Shown here one piece after another: positions 12,972 through 24,710 of a stretch of DNA of 64,000 nucleotides; the first letter of the stretch is position 1; each line of letters begins with the position of its first letter. The notes beneath the pieces were generated by a model. It was not told where the DNA came from. It did not search any database and saw only the letters and a program-made list of their open reading frames with translations. This stretch comes from Cyclina sinensis (taxonomy: Eukaryota; Mollusca; Bivalvia; Venerida; Veneridae). The stretch is from contig JAAONU010000011.1 of assembly GCA_012932295.1 (NCBI GenBank), positions 45,448,352 through 45,512,351 on the forward strand, in the 5' to 3' direction. The position numbers and the translations under genes were made by a program.

Positions 12972-13589
12972 ATGTTTTGGAAGTTTAAAAGACGGCATAA
13001 AAATGGTATATGGAAACATGGGTTATATTATTTTAGTGTTCTAGTAGTGTTATTTCTTTTTATAAATATTATGACGTTTCACAGAAATTTCGCAGCTCTC
13101 GAAGGCGAAAATAATGTGGACCCTGGGGGCACGCCATTTTCTTCTAATGTAGGAGACGCTGGTTTAAAATACGATGTCTTTCAGGAGAGAAAATTGAAAT
13201 TTCGCAGAAACCAGCGTTATGTGTTTCAAAGTAAATTAAGAAAACTCCTTGACATTATGGAAAGTAATTTAGAGAACACTGCCGCTTTTGGCACTCCAGA
13301 AAATGAAATTCCATTTGAGAGATATTTTCCAGATCGTCTGCTTTACTGTGATGATATTTTGAATATAACGGATATGACATATATGGCTTCCGGTTGGACG
13401 AAAGCTGTATATAAGGGGACGTTTAAGGGTTCTCCAGTTGCCATAAAGACGGTAGACGCCAAGGGACAGGACGTTACAACGTGCATGGAATCCGGAAGGA
13501 CGCGTACATTCTGTTTTCTGAAAGCTGCCAAAAAGATTGTTAAAGAAATTGTTGTTCTAGAGGCTTTGGCCGGTGAAAATGTATTAAAG
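12972..13589 (+). CDS. PKDCC-like: PKDCC-like exon 1 (residues 1-206)
   Basis: The start is the first ATG after the upstream splice acceptor. It opens MFWKFKRRHK, a basic stretch before the membrane segment. The exon holds the signal/anchor, a linker with many charged residues, and the kinase N-lobe including GWTKAVYKG and VAIKTVD. The frame runs on past the splice site for only a few codons (VKYNKL, then stop), and the donor AAAG|GTAAAA ends it in phase 0. Confidence 0.85.
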
Positions 13590-16500
13590 GTAAAATATAA
13601 CAAACTTTAGAAATGCAATGTTACTGGCATTTTAATTGCACAATTGCATTTTTTAAAGACGTCATTTACATCGTTTCATGCTTCATGTACAATTATGTTG
13701 TTAATAGAAAATAGAACAAATGTAAAGACTTTATATTAACAGATGATAAGTGTGTTATCGATCCATTATTTTCCTGTCATCAGTTGTATGTCACATACGC
13801 CACTACATATATTTTAATCTGTATCGCGCAGGTGCTTGGCTTCTGTCTTCCGCGCAATGCAGACGACAATCTGTGGGTTGCCATGGTAACGGAATTAGGA
13901 GAAGCCGTGGATTTAATAAAACTGCTTCAAATGTCATGGGAAGACAGGCTTAAAGTAAGTATAATTAGGTGTTATCTCTGGCCTCCCTTATATGGATAAA
14001 TCATCGACCAGCAATTCTAGGAAACTCACGATATGAAACGCTCGCTGTTGAAACAAGCAAGTGTAATAAAGTTTGCGGAATTCCCGAGAGTGATGTATTT
14101 ACGGATCTGAGCACGAGATATCGTGTTTATTTAAACTTTCAATGATTTCGTATGAACGCAGAGGCTAAAAAGAAAACAAATAAAACATAATTCTACAGAC
14201 ATTAAGATACCATGCATGGAGATTCGGAAACAACTGCCATCACTTTTTCTGTTTTTACTTTGATACATTACGTTAAACACCCAAGACCCCACTCAGAAGG
14301 GTCTTACTTGCACTTACCAGAAAAGTTTTAATTTATTGCAAAAGTCAATAACAATTAAGTTATTAAACAAAAAAAGGTTTCCATACAAAGCGCGTGATAA
14401 GGGCGTACACGAGTAATTTGATATTTCTCATTTTCAAAGCTGCATTAGTAGAACGAAATTGGACTGGTTATTAATTACACGTATTTTGAAATTTAATGTA
14501 ACACAATTTTGCGATAGGAAAGAAAAATGTATTTAATTGATACAACTGAATCTAATTAGGTTATTTCTATTTAAAAACAATTGTCTTATTTTCCTCAAAT
14601 ACAAAAAAAAAAAATAATTGTACTATTAACTATATGAAAGAATTCCAGGGGAAAAATAACAAACGCTGGAATTAGAGAGCGAAATATCTGCGTAATGAAG
14701 ATTAATGTTAGGGCGAGAATCCGACAGATTGTAGCAATCATTCCTGATATTTTCTGTATTTTTGTTTCTTCTACGTCAGGTTAGACCTGATAAACACACC
14801 GGAACCGGTGCATACTCACATAAATCACTGATAAAAAGAGCAGGCATGCTAATATTTTAGAATTCCTTTGATAAATTAGCCGTCTTCTTTCCGTATGTAA
14901 CCGCTAGTGTTACCGACAATTAATTGATCAGGAACACTTTTTGGGGTTAGTTTATTTGTTTTTATTCCGTTTAATGGAGTATGTCAAGATATTTTGATGA
15001 AATAAAACGCGATAAATTTTGAATGCGGGTTGATAAGGAACTTTTTGTACCCAACGTCTAGAGTCAGTATTCCTGTATGCACGCGGGATCTAGATTACAA
15101 TCTAACAAACAGATTAAGTCGAATGATTTTGGTGCTTCTTTCGGATTTTGACAGTCAAAGCAGACTATTTTGGGAGAATTGTGAAGGTGTTAGCTTCACA
15201 GCTACGTTAGCTTCACACGGTGTGAATTAAACTTGTGACTTTTCACACCTCATTCGTTAAATTTACATTTAGATCTATTTGCCTTTATTGGATAAGGGAT
15301 GACGACGAGTCCGTGAAAATAGCAATATCAGGAAATCAATCAGGTCGACATATTGAATGTAGAGCCGAATGTCCAGCTGGCTCAACATTCAGGTCGACTT
15401 TTTTTACCTTTGTTTTTCAGATTTGACTAAAGTTTTCCACATGTCGAGCGAAATGTCGATCTGAGACAATATTCAGCTCGATGTTTCATTTGAGCCTTTT
15501 TTCTTGTTTATGTATGTGTATACGAACGTCAAGATTGCTTTTTTATCTTAAAGTTTTTAGTTTCCTAGCTCAGCATTGAAACGAAAAAACACTGAATATC
15601 GAGCTGAGTGCTGAGCTCGGCATTCAGAAAACGAGAAAAAACAACAGCAAAGAATATCGAGCTGAATGTTGAGGCATGTAGACCTTTGGCTCGATATTCA
15701 GAAAAAAAGGGGGAAAAAAACAAAAGAAATGTCGAGCCGAATGATGATTGATGATCTCAGAACCAACTTCTCGGACCTGATGACGACGAAATATGATTAC
15801 GTTTTTCTTTATCCTTATTTGCTTCAGTCCGTCTGACTTTCTAGCCTTAAAATACCACTGTCAGTTTTCGATGGTCACATTTATCTTCTGTCTCTGTGTG
15901 ATTCATGTCTATGATCTGTATCTTTTGATACTATTCAGTCTTTTGGGATAATCTTCCTGTATTTATTCAAGTTATTCTTCCTATTCTAACCCAAAAGTGA
16001 GATTTCTCTGTCAATTAGAATCTGTGAGATTTACAAAAGGTTCATAAGGTATTTATATGATACGTAAACTTGAAAAAAAATCCAATGTGTGATTTTTCGT
16101 ACATTTACATATACATATGTGAAGCTACCGTGTATGACTTACACACACATGTTACGTTTATATGCGAATATACATAACTTACACACATATGTTAAGCTTG
16201 CGTGTCATTGTACATAACTTACACACATATGTGAAGCTATCGTGCATAACTTACATACACATATGTTAAGCTTATGTTCAAATATACATAACTTACACAC
16301 ATATTTGAAGCTTGCATGTCATTGTACATAACGCACACATATGTCAAGCATACGTGCAATTATGAATAACTTACACACACATATGTGAAGCTTTAGTGCA
16401 ATAATATATAACTTACACGCATATGTGAAGGTTGCGTGTAATTGAACGTACCTTACACACATCTGTTAATGTTGCGTGAAATTGTACATAACTTACACAC

Positions 16501-17804
16501 ATATGTGAAGCTTTCATGTAATTGTACACACATATGTGGAACTTACGTGCAATTGTACATAACTTACACACATATGTGAAGTTTACGTGTAGTTAGCACA
16601 CATAGTCACATGCAACTATACATTCGAAGTTTGCGTGCAATTATACATAAGTTTTATGTATGTGCAATTATACATATCATAACTTACACATAATTTATAA
16701 TTATGTGAAGCTTGCGTGCAATTATACATAACTTACACACAAAAATTGCTAACAAAGGTTTGATGCTTACGTCTTCACAGTACTTGTTCATTTATATCTA
16801 TATATTAGATTTTCTGTCCTTGACCTGTGTTACATACTTTGATGTAACATGCCATAAGTCAACCATTACCGTACAGTTCTACTGAATAATATGTTAGAAT
16901 TTTCGTTTGGCCGTTCGTTCGTTCATCTTTCGTTTCTTCGTGCTTGCTGTCTTCTAAAAACCATGTAACATTTCCTTATTCAACTTTTAATTGAATTACA
17001 ATTTTACAAAACAGAGGCGGGGAATTATAATGAGATAGGAACTAGAAGTAACACGGAACTAGTGAGATATATCTCGTGCTGCAGTTTTCTCTAACGAGCA
17101 CGTGTGTGCATGGCAAAAATAACAGATTTCTTTCATTATCTTAGCTCCATCTTGCATCAACATGGAGAAAGGAAAGAAATATTGCTGTCAGGTTCGTTTA
17201 TCTACACAGTAAATAACTAATAAGCCAAATTGACATTTGTTTCACTCACTTGAAAATAACTCAACGTTTTAATTGTAAGATAGATGCATTTTTTTTCTCC
17301 CAGGGAGTTCCTGGAGCGACAGAAATTCGCAACATTTACAAAACTTGGCGTCAGAGATACCGTGCGCAAGATTTTTGGGGAGAAAATTGCTGTTACATAA
17401 CAGAAAAATAAAAGGTTTATCGTAATTGCGCTATTTACCACCGGTCTTTACTTAGAATTCACTTTTATTTTATACCAAAACTTTATCAAAACTCTATGGA
17501 ATACTCTCTAGTCCTAACAATTAATAAACTGAATGCTGCAGTTCGTTACTGTACGGAAATTTGAACAGGTTTCATAAACAGTAGCCTGGCTGCAGGCTAT
17601 ATGATTTTTTTTATATTGTTGCATAGATATATTAAATGTTTGTTATCTCTCTAATAGCAGCATTTTTTCCTCTGCTAGCAGTTACAATTCCAGCCAAGAA
17701 AAAATAACTCTGTAGTTAGAAAGGCACTTAATAGTCATTTAGGTTATCATTATTAAGGAATAGCATTAATTGCTTGGTCTGAAACAAGGCTACATTAACA
17801 GCCA

Positions 17805-17839
<35 letters not shown>

Positions 17840-20800
17840 AAACACTCTATAACTTCTTGTACATATGTTTGTTGTTTTACCTCGGAATTTTTAGTATATT
17901 CCGATTTGCACTTCTATTGATCGAAAATATATTTATAGGATAGACCATATATCACTGCTACGTTTGATTTATACATGTAAGAACATCATTTTTATGCCCC
18001 GAAGGGAGGCATATAATAATGTACTGTTTGTCCGTCCGTCTGTCCAGTAAAATCTTTTCCTCGCTTCATCTCCAAAACCGCTGGAGGGATTTCATTGAAG
18101 TTATAGGCACTTAGTCATTTTTTACTCTAACTTCTATATTAAAATCTTGTCCACGCTTCCTTTTTTAATATCTAATTGTCTGTTGTGATAAAGTATTTTT
18201 CTATATTGTATTTATGTTATAATGTAATACATGTATCAATATTTAATATAAACATCTATGTGTAAGGTCAATGAGGGTTTGATCCCCGACCCTCATTTGT
18301 ACCTATGACGGGGTTAGATAAATGGGGTTACCTCAAATGAGGACCTGGAAAAAAAAGAAATCTTGTCAACGCTTCATCTCCAGAACCACTGGAGGATTTC
18401 ATTGAAACTACACAGGAATGTTTGTCACCAAACCTAGCTGTGCATATCGTCAGGAGTTTCTGGTCGGATTATTTTTGGCAGTGTTATGGGCCCTTAATCA
18501 TTTTTACTATAACTTCTTTATTTAAATCTTGTCCAAGCTACATCTCCAAAACCACTAGGGGGTTTTTATTATATATAAAACATCAGTAGGGGTTGGGAAT
18601 AAAATCATATTGTTCGTATTCAAGGCCAAACTCACAGCTTTCTATTTTATTGATTAATTATGTCTTCAACCTTCATATAAGAATCTGAAGCAGAAAAACA
18701 TTACTTTACCATTTACCTTCAGTTCATGCTCTATTTTTTGTTTGATCTCTTTTCCACAGGCATATTCAATTATAATTTATATTTACACCAGTTTCACTTC
18801 AAAGCTATATTTCGGGGGCATATGTCAATTTCCAGTGACAGCTCTTGTTTTATCTAATGACAGTCGTTTGTTTGGCACGTGCAGAATCTGCAGATTTTAT
18901 TTCTATTTTTTTCACAAATTAATACCTCAATCAATAGTTACTTCAAAAATTATCATATCATTTATACAAATCCTTTATGTAATTATTTTCCCATATTCCT
19001 GATATATAAGTTAGCATTAGTAGAATATTTTGGATAAATATTTCATACATGAATGGACAGGGTTAGTTTTGTTTCTGTTTCTCAAATTTCTTCACCCCGT
19101 TACCCGTGCTTGCCGATCAAAAAGAAACACTCTTTATATGAAAATCTAGGTGACTGAGCTCACAGGCCGCTACGGTTAGGACCCTAGGCCGTTGGGTCGC
19201 CATTTTTATGAACATGATACATATAAACTCTCATTTTTGGAGGCTTCCTTTTTCAGATCCGATAGAAAGTTTCTGTTGTTATTTGTTCCGTTTTTTTTCT
19301 TATTTCATTCGTCCATTCATGGGTTTATGGTGAATTGTTATTCGAAAATTTCAGTTGAGCAATTGCGGCGGCTGTTATTTGTCTGCTGTCAAGTTCATGT
19401 TGAGTGAAAAACAAGTTTTAGTTTTCTATTAGGAAATCCTTTTAAGTCTTACATAATATACTCTAAGACTAACGTTGTGCTGTTGAAATAAACATCTGTC
19501 AATCATGTAGTCGAGAGGTAGCACCTGTGTTTTGAAAGGCGTCTATAATGTTTACATTTCACCAGGATGTTTATGATTATCCAACTGCCTCTGTCTGTTC
19601 TGCTATGCAGATACAAAACACGTTACCTCGCATGCTTCATTACGTATTTTTTTCGCGTGTCATGCAAAGAATCTCAATGCTTCAGGTCTTAAATCTTAAG
19701 TTATAGATAAAGTGGCTAATACAGTTCAAGTTATACATGCGGTAATAAAGTCTGGGAAAGGGAGGGGTCTAGCATTCTTTACATCAAAAACTTCCATCGT
19801 TTAAATGATTTATTGCTTTGTAACTGTAAACAATGAAGAGATTTTGTTGTAAAAAACAATAATGTTTACTTTTAAGACTTTTATAACTTATGTTTAACAA
19901 TGACAATATGTGTTAGGAACATTGACAGTAAGTTGTAGGAACAACGACAATAGGCTTATGAGGAAGGAACAATGACAATATGAGGTAGGAACAATGACAA
20001 TATGAGGTAGGAACAATGACAATATGAGGTAAGAACAATGACAATATAAGGTAGGAACAATGACAATATGAGATAGGAACTATGACAATATGAGGTAGGA
20101 ACAATAACAATATGAAGTAGGAACAATATCAATATGAAGTAGGAACAATAACAATATGTAACAATGGCAATATGAGGTAGGAACAATGACAATATGAGAT
20201 AGGAACAATGACAATATAAGGTAGGAACAATGACAATATGAGGTAGGAACAATATCAATATGAGGTAAGAACAATGACAATATGAGATAGGAACAATGAC
20301 AAAATGAGATAGGAACAATGACAATATGAGGTAGGAACAATGACAATATGAGGTAGGAACAATGACAATATGAGGTAGGAACAATATCAATATGAGGTAA
20401 GAACAATGACAATATGAGATAGGAACAATGACAATATGAGATAGGAACAATGACAATATGAGGTAGGAACAATGACAATATGAGGTAAGAACAATGACAA
20501 TATAAGGTAGGAACAATACCATTTGAAGTAGGAACAATAACAATATGAGGTATAAACAATGACAATATGAGGTAGGAACAATATCAATATGAAGTAGGAA
20601 CAATAACAATATGTAACAATGGCAATATGAGGTAGGAACAATGACAATATGAGGTATGAACAATAACAATATGAAGTAGGAACAATAACAATATGAGGTA
20701 GAAACAATGAAAATATGGTAGGAACAATGAAAATATATGACTTTGGTATCTGACACCATCAAAATTTTTATTCAAAGCTTAACATTTATCAATGAACAAA

Positions 20801-23800
20801 AGCACTCATGAACAATTGATCGCAGAGATGGATAGAAGAACAGACAGGCAGGTTGACAGGCAGTTAAGCAAACAATTCATAAAGAACCGATATCAGGTTA
20901 TTCTTTTAGACATTTAGAAACTGGAATTATTGTCTATACACGATTTAACTCAAGACGTAGAATATAAAAATGTATTTTTTTCTTCAGGTTTGTCTGGATA
21001 TAACAAAAATTGTCCACATCATGAGTAATACACCATACGGTTCCATGTCAATGAATGACTTCCGCCGACAGCAGTTTGTCCTTGTTGATGGTACATTGAA
21101 ACTGTCTGATGTTGACGACGCCGGATTTGAGGATCCTGCTTGCGTTTCTATTGGCGAATGTGATGTCACTTTTTCTAGCGCGAACTTCTCTCAAAGGTGC
21201 GTCCTAACACGTCACTATGGTCTCTTTAAACGTATGTGAAAACAGAATAGTAGTATCTTTAACAAAAATATGTTGTTGACAGTGCAAAACGCAGAGCTTT
21301 AATATCATTGTCATCATTATTTTTTTCGACCTCACTTGAACCCCTTACCCGCACCCCCCTTGATTTTTCCCCTTCAAAACCGATGTCACGAAAAAAAAGC
21401 AGAATTTACCGACGTAAGGTCTTGTAGTATATAATGATGAAATCTGAATTAAGGGCCAGAAAAAAAGGTGTTGAGATTTTTTTTACTGTACACTTTATGA
21501 CATTTCTTTTCTAGTTACACACAACAATATACTTTTTTGTCATACAAAAAGCTAAAAAAATACGAGGAGATGTCATCAAAAGAAACCGTCATATCTCATA
21601 AAGGAACTAAGAACACCAGTGAAGTAGTAACTATAAAAGTACAACTATTTTTAGAACTGTTGAGAATATTTTGTCTGTAAACGACTTTCAACTGTAGCAA
21701 ACTTCATTTGCCTGCAAGCAGAATAAATAGTTCCGCCATATGGCCATTTTTTAGGTCTGAATTAAAACTAACGTTTCTGTTCCTTGTAGCAAACTGACAA
21801 AATGCGTTTGTCTTGCGCTTAATAACTTGATATGACGTTTGATTTTTAAAAAAGGCAATAAGTACAGGCAGTAAAGAAATATGTATTTCTCATTTGTGCT
21901 GTCTTTGCAAAGTTCGCCATAAAGCAGGAGAAGGTAATTGTTAAATGTATTGTCAAATTATTTTCAATACTAATTAAGTAATAATTAAGCAACGTCTTTT
22001 TGTGCAATGATTGGCAAATCTGGGCAAGACTGCCCTTCATGAGGGCCTTTTGTGAATCGAATTTCAAGTTTGATAATAGGTATGGAATATTTCAGAGACA
22101 TGTACAATTAATAGAAGGTTTTAAATTACTTTAGAACCCAGTGTCTTCACGGAAGATGTGTGCAATACAATGAAAAGAAAAATCTGTTCAACGCAGGCCG
22201 CCATTTTGTTACATTCCTTCTACCCCATGGTGCGCCCCAACGTCTTCAGCCAATCATCACCAATGTTGTTGACGGGTATTCTAACCTTACAATGACGTCA
22301 GGGCAACTTCTGGATCAAATCAATAAGATTGTGACACTGTACCAGTCAGGATGGTATTTAGACAGAACAAATTCTACGCAGTATATATCCAGTAAGTTTT
22401 GTGACATACAATTTTAGTTCTAGTGTCTAGTACAGTTCAGTACAGAAAATATATAGGAGCGTAAGTAAAAGACAAAGACACATACAAAAATATAGTACTA
22501 TGTCAAGGGACTGTATTCAGGAAATGATGAATGAAAATACTGGGCATGAGAACCACAATGTTTCCATGAACAAATACCGGTGTCTGTCTTAGTTTAATGA
22601 GATCTTTATTTAACTGCTGTCTTACAAGCTTGACAGTGCTTGAATAGCGATGAACTACAATGTATTTAGAATATAAATATAATATAATATTACAAAATTA
22701 TTATTAAAAATATTACAAAATATATTAAGAAAATTTTGCACTTCAGTTAAACAAAATATGAGTACTTTCAAGAAACACTGTATACAAATGCCTAAAGGAG
22801 GACATATCTAAAGGCCTTTCTAGAAGTTTAATGATTATTTTACACGTTTACATTTGTTGTTGATCATTGTATCCATTCTGAACATTTCAACATTTACACT
22901 GATAATAAATGCTTGGAAAGTTTAAGTAGCAGTTATTTTAAGTTGGAAGGTAGGTACATTTAGCACACTGTATACAATACATTTAGTTTCACTAGGAAGT
23001 GTCTGTTTATTCCAAAATCTGTTCTCTAGATTACAAGCGCCTGGAGCAATCAGATTTACCAGGACAACATGACTACCGGTGTCGTCTGTCACTCTCCATG
23101 GCAACATGCACGGTGTCTGTGTTCGATATCCAGGAAGCCGTGGAAACATGCAATATGGATGCTGATTGCCAGGGTTTTGTTTTGTCAAAGCAGAAAACCT
23201 GGACTGGTAAAATAGTTAAAATTTGTACAAATTATTGAAGTTGGGCATTTGTGGTCAATGAGTGCGCTTTCAGCGAGTGTCTGAAAACCATCATGAAATT
23301 GTAAATTTACTGAAAGTTTATTAAAGAACAATTTTAGTTCGTATTCTTTCAAATATCGATGGTAAACATCTCCTTTTGCTGTGTTGTCTGATATTTAAGT
23401 ATCCAAGCTAATGTTTCTTGCTATAAGGTACAGACCTTGAACAGGTTGGTTGGTTCATTGTCTGCTTTAAGTCTGTTGTGGCCCAAATCATGCTCAAGAA
23501 GGTGAAATGCTAAAACTGAGCTTCATTGCTCAAACTATCTTGATTCTAAAACAAGTGACTGTCACCTAAATATCATACAAAAATGTTTGCTTACACCAAG
23601 AATTTCTATCCTTAAACATGCCAGTCCATTAAACTTTGTTAAAGAAATATCTATCAAAACATGGAGGTTAAAAAGAATAAAGCGTATGCGATCACATCAA
23701 ACCTCTTGTCTGCTGTTGTTGTTGTTTATGTAACTTATTTTTTTCTTATCACGCCTTGACGCTGAAATGGAACCGTGTAATTATTATTGATTTTAATTGT

Positions 23801-24070
23801 TAAAGAGATTTAGAATAAGACCATTCAATCTTGTAGCGGTAACAGTTATTCAGAAACCAAAATAGTTCTAAGGTTTAGAAGTTAAAACATCTCTTACCTA
23901 GCTTGATTTGTTAAAGTCATAAAGATGCAAAAATACAGGAAGAACTAAAGTCGAAATATCTTATTGGTCTCTTTACAGGTCGGAGGTTAATTCATCTTAA
24001 AAGTGCTGTCGGCACGCCTTCTTTCAATCCAAATACAACTTTGTATATTAAACCTCAGATCGGACGCTGA
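12972..24070 (+). CDS. PKDCC-like: PKDCC-like secretory-pathway protein kinase (six exons)
   Basis: The exons are 12972-13589, 13832-13954, 20988-21196, 22135-22391, 23030-23206 and 23979-24070. All introns are GT-AG and phases match, giving 1476 nt and a 491-aa product; vertebrate PKDCC (VLK) is about 493 aa. The family is a secreted or Golgi kinase that phosphorylates tyrosine on extracellular proteins. Seen here: basic N-terminus, hydrophobic signal/anchor at about residues 19-35, divergent glycine loop near 140-148, VAIK lysine K159, KEIV glutamate E192, catalytic-loop-like MNDFRRQQF (D271), SDVDDAG in place of DFG (D288), a Cys-rich region from about 298 and a C-terminal WTGRRL. FAM69/DIPK kinases are the main alternative, but the order of C-terminal motifs fits PKDCC better. 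No frameshift or internal stop was found. Confidence 0.85.
13832..13954 (+). CDS. PKDCC-like: PKDCC-like exon 2 (residues 207-247)
   Basis: This 123-nt exon is flanked by TATCGCGCAG and GTAAGT. It encodes VLGFCLPRN through MSWEDRLK, corresponding to the region joining the N- and C-lobes (the hinge, with VAMVTELGEAV). Both ends are phase 0. A competing open frame overlaps it but has no family similarity. Confidence 0.82.
15340..15745. repeat. Cluster of inverted 'TCGAGCTGAATGTTGAG' motifs
   Basis: Variants of GAATRTCGAGCYGAATGTYGAG occur several times on both strands, for example near 15355, 15450, 15595 and 15655, interspersed with A- or T-rich linkers. Adjacent copies face each other, so the segment could form hairpins. 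I do not recognise it as a named element. Confidence 0.5.
16105..16740. repeat. 40-bp satellite array, copy 2 (opposite orientation)
   Basis: About 16 units of roughly 40 bp containing CTTACACACATATGTGAAGC followed by TTGCGTGCAATTGTACATAA. Several units are truncated. Aligned to the reverse complement of the 2.4-4.4 kb unit with no gaps, about 27 of 40 consensus positions agree by hand count, including an unbroken TGAAGCTT, TTGTAC and CACA. Confidence 0.85.
17806..17840. repeat. AATA microsatellite
   Basis: Eight to nine consecutive AATA units, uninterrupted, within kinase intron 2. Confidence 0.95.
17995..18560 (+). repeat. Dispersed repeat, 'GCCCCGAAGGGAGGC' family
   Basis: It begins TGCCCCGAAGGGAGGCATAT and continues with GTCCGTCCGTCTGTCC and twofold internal repeats of 'CTTCATCTCCAGAACCACTGG' (18070, 18370, 18540). 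This start is common in bivalve sequence. The central part (18265-18350) has its own small inverted feature, GAGGGTTTGATCCCCGACCCTC. Confidence 0.65.
19905..20735. repeat. 22-bp minisatellite with higher-order structure
   Basis: Roughly 37 units of GGAACAATGACAATATGAGG plus TA. Variants are GAACAATATCAATATG, ATAACAATATGAAG and a shortened ATATGTAACAATGGC unit. The shortened unit recurs at 20156 and 20611, and one variant pair recurs at about 20247 and 20379 (132 bp, six units), showing block duplications. The 268-aa minus-strand frame across it is a repeat by-product: it repeats the same few residues (IVIVPTSYCHCSYLIL-like) and shifts wherever a unit is not 22 bp. Confidence 0.93.
20988..21196 (+). 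CDS. PKDCC-like: PKDCC-like exon 3 (residues 248-317)
   Basis: The acceptor is TTTTTTTCTTCAG and the donor AAAG|GTGCGT. The exon encodes VCLDITKIVHIM, then the catalytic segment (MNDFRRQQFVLVDG) and the metal-binding segment (LKLSDVDDAG). It ends after two bases of an Arg codon, which exon 4 completes. Confidence 0.85.
21197..22134 (+). other. Intron 3 of the kinase gene
   Basis: A GT-AG intron of 938 bp with no repeat or nested gene noticed. Confidence 0.75.
22135..22391 (+). CDS. PKDCC-like: PKDCC-like exon 4 (residues 317-402)
   Basis: The acceptor is AAATTACTTTAG; an alternative AG seven bases downstream gives the wrong frame. The first base completes Arg317. The exon then reads TQCLHGRCVQYNEKKNLFNA and the helical C-lobe with QINKIVTLYQSGWYL. 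CLHGRC supplies two closely spaced cysteines typical of a secreted kinase. It ends in phase 1 before GTAAGT. Confidence 0.85.
22392..23029 (+). other. Intron 4 of the kinase gene
   Basis: A 638-bp GT-AG intron. From about 22740 it is duplicated, inverted, at 38.80-39.09 kb. Confidence 0.75.
23030..23206 (+). CDS. PKDCC-like: PKDCC-like exon 5 (residues 403-461)
   Basis: Spliced after TGTTCTCTAG, it gives NYKRLEQSDLPGQHDYRCRL, then MATCTVSVFDIQEAVETCNM and DADCQGFVLSKQKTWTG. The spaced cysteines and the final WTG(R) motif match the C-terminal domain of PKDCC. A broken inverted copy of this exon lies at 38.65-38.80 kb. Confidence 0.85.
23207..23978 (+). other. Intron 5 of the kinase gene
   Basis: A 772-bp GT-AG intron. 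Much of it, up to about 23790, is present inverted at 38.21-38.64 kb. Confidence 0.75.
23979..24070 (+). CDS. PKDCC-like: PKDCC-like exon 6 (residues 462-491, stop)
   Basis: The acceptor is GGTCTCTTTACAG. The exon completes Gly and encodes RRLIHLKSAVGT, then FNPNTTLYIKPQIGR and TGA at 24068-24070. The basic, beta-strand-like tail suits the family. There is no canonical AATAAA close behind; an ATTAAA at about 24321 is a possible polyadenylation signal. Confidence 0.82.
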
Positions 24071-24496
24071 ACGACTCAGACCACTATATTTGATGATTAA
24101 ATCAAAAGATGTGACCAGAATCAACGGCACTCATGTTAGGGTTTCCACGTGGACAAAATGTTGTATGTTCAACTTTCTATTCTCCGCCGAGCATACATTG
24201 TTGGCCTGTTTGAAAATAGAGCGAACCGTTTTGAACACCAGATGTGCTTGACAAGCCTTTGACCTGCTGTCAACGTTTCAAGATGCTGAGAGAAATTTCA
24301 GTTTTCATATCATTTGTTAAAATTAAAGTAATTTAGTCTCTAACATATCATGTGTAATTGTATGAAGAAAGATGCATTTTTTTTCTTACAAAAAACAAAA
24401 TTCGCCGTATTAATTTCTTGCAAATCTCGCTGTTTTGTCACTGACTTCTTGAACAGAATCATAAAAAGCAAGTAAATCAGTATTACAACATATATT

Positions 24497-24710
24497 TTAA
24501 CCCTGAACCTGCTGAATTTTTGTAATGGATTTGTCCAGCTTTAAATTTGGAACATTCCATTCAAAGTTTAAGGGATTTCAATATTAAAATACAATAATTG
24601 AGCTACCAACAGTATAGAGCCTGGTCAGACTGCACGGATGTGCAGGCTGGCCTGGCTCTATACTGGTGGCAAAGGCTAATCACTTTCGGTTCCAGCAGGT
24701 TAAGGGTTAA
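24497..24710. mobile_element. TTAA-flanked MITE (piggyBac-like), copy 1
   Basis: A 214-bp element beginning TTAACCCTGAACCTGCTG and ending CCAGCAGGTTAAGGGTTAA. The ends are imperfect inverted repeats starting CCCT inside TTAA, the target site of piggyBac elements. It has no coding capacity. An internal palindrome pairs TATAGAGCC with GGCTCTATA (about 24610-24660). The second copy is at 30936-31148. Confidence 0.75.

Larger units (their letters stand above)
13955..20987 (+). other. Intron 2 of the kinase gene (7 kb, repeat-rich)
   Basis: This is the longest intron of the gene by far. It contains a cluster of inverted short motifs (15.3-15.75 kb), the second 40-bp satellite array (16.1-16.74 kb), an AATA microsatellite (about 17808-17840), a dispersed repeat (18.0-18.56 kb) and a 22-bp minisatellite (19.9-20.74 kb). 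The other spans, 13955-15300, 16750-17800 and 18570-19900, show nothing I can name. Confidence 0.8.

Noticed and set aside
13750..13953. 67-aa frame overlapping kinase exon 2
   Set aside because: Wrong frame relative to the kinase exon; an antisense-like shadow without similarity.
19956..20762. 268-aa minus-strand open frame and overlapping frames
   Set aside because: By-product of the 22-bp minisatellite. Several frames are open at once with the same residue mix.
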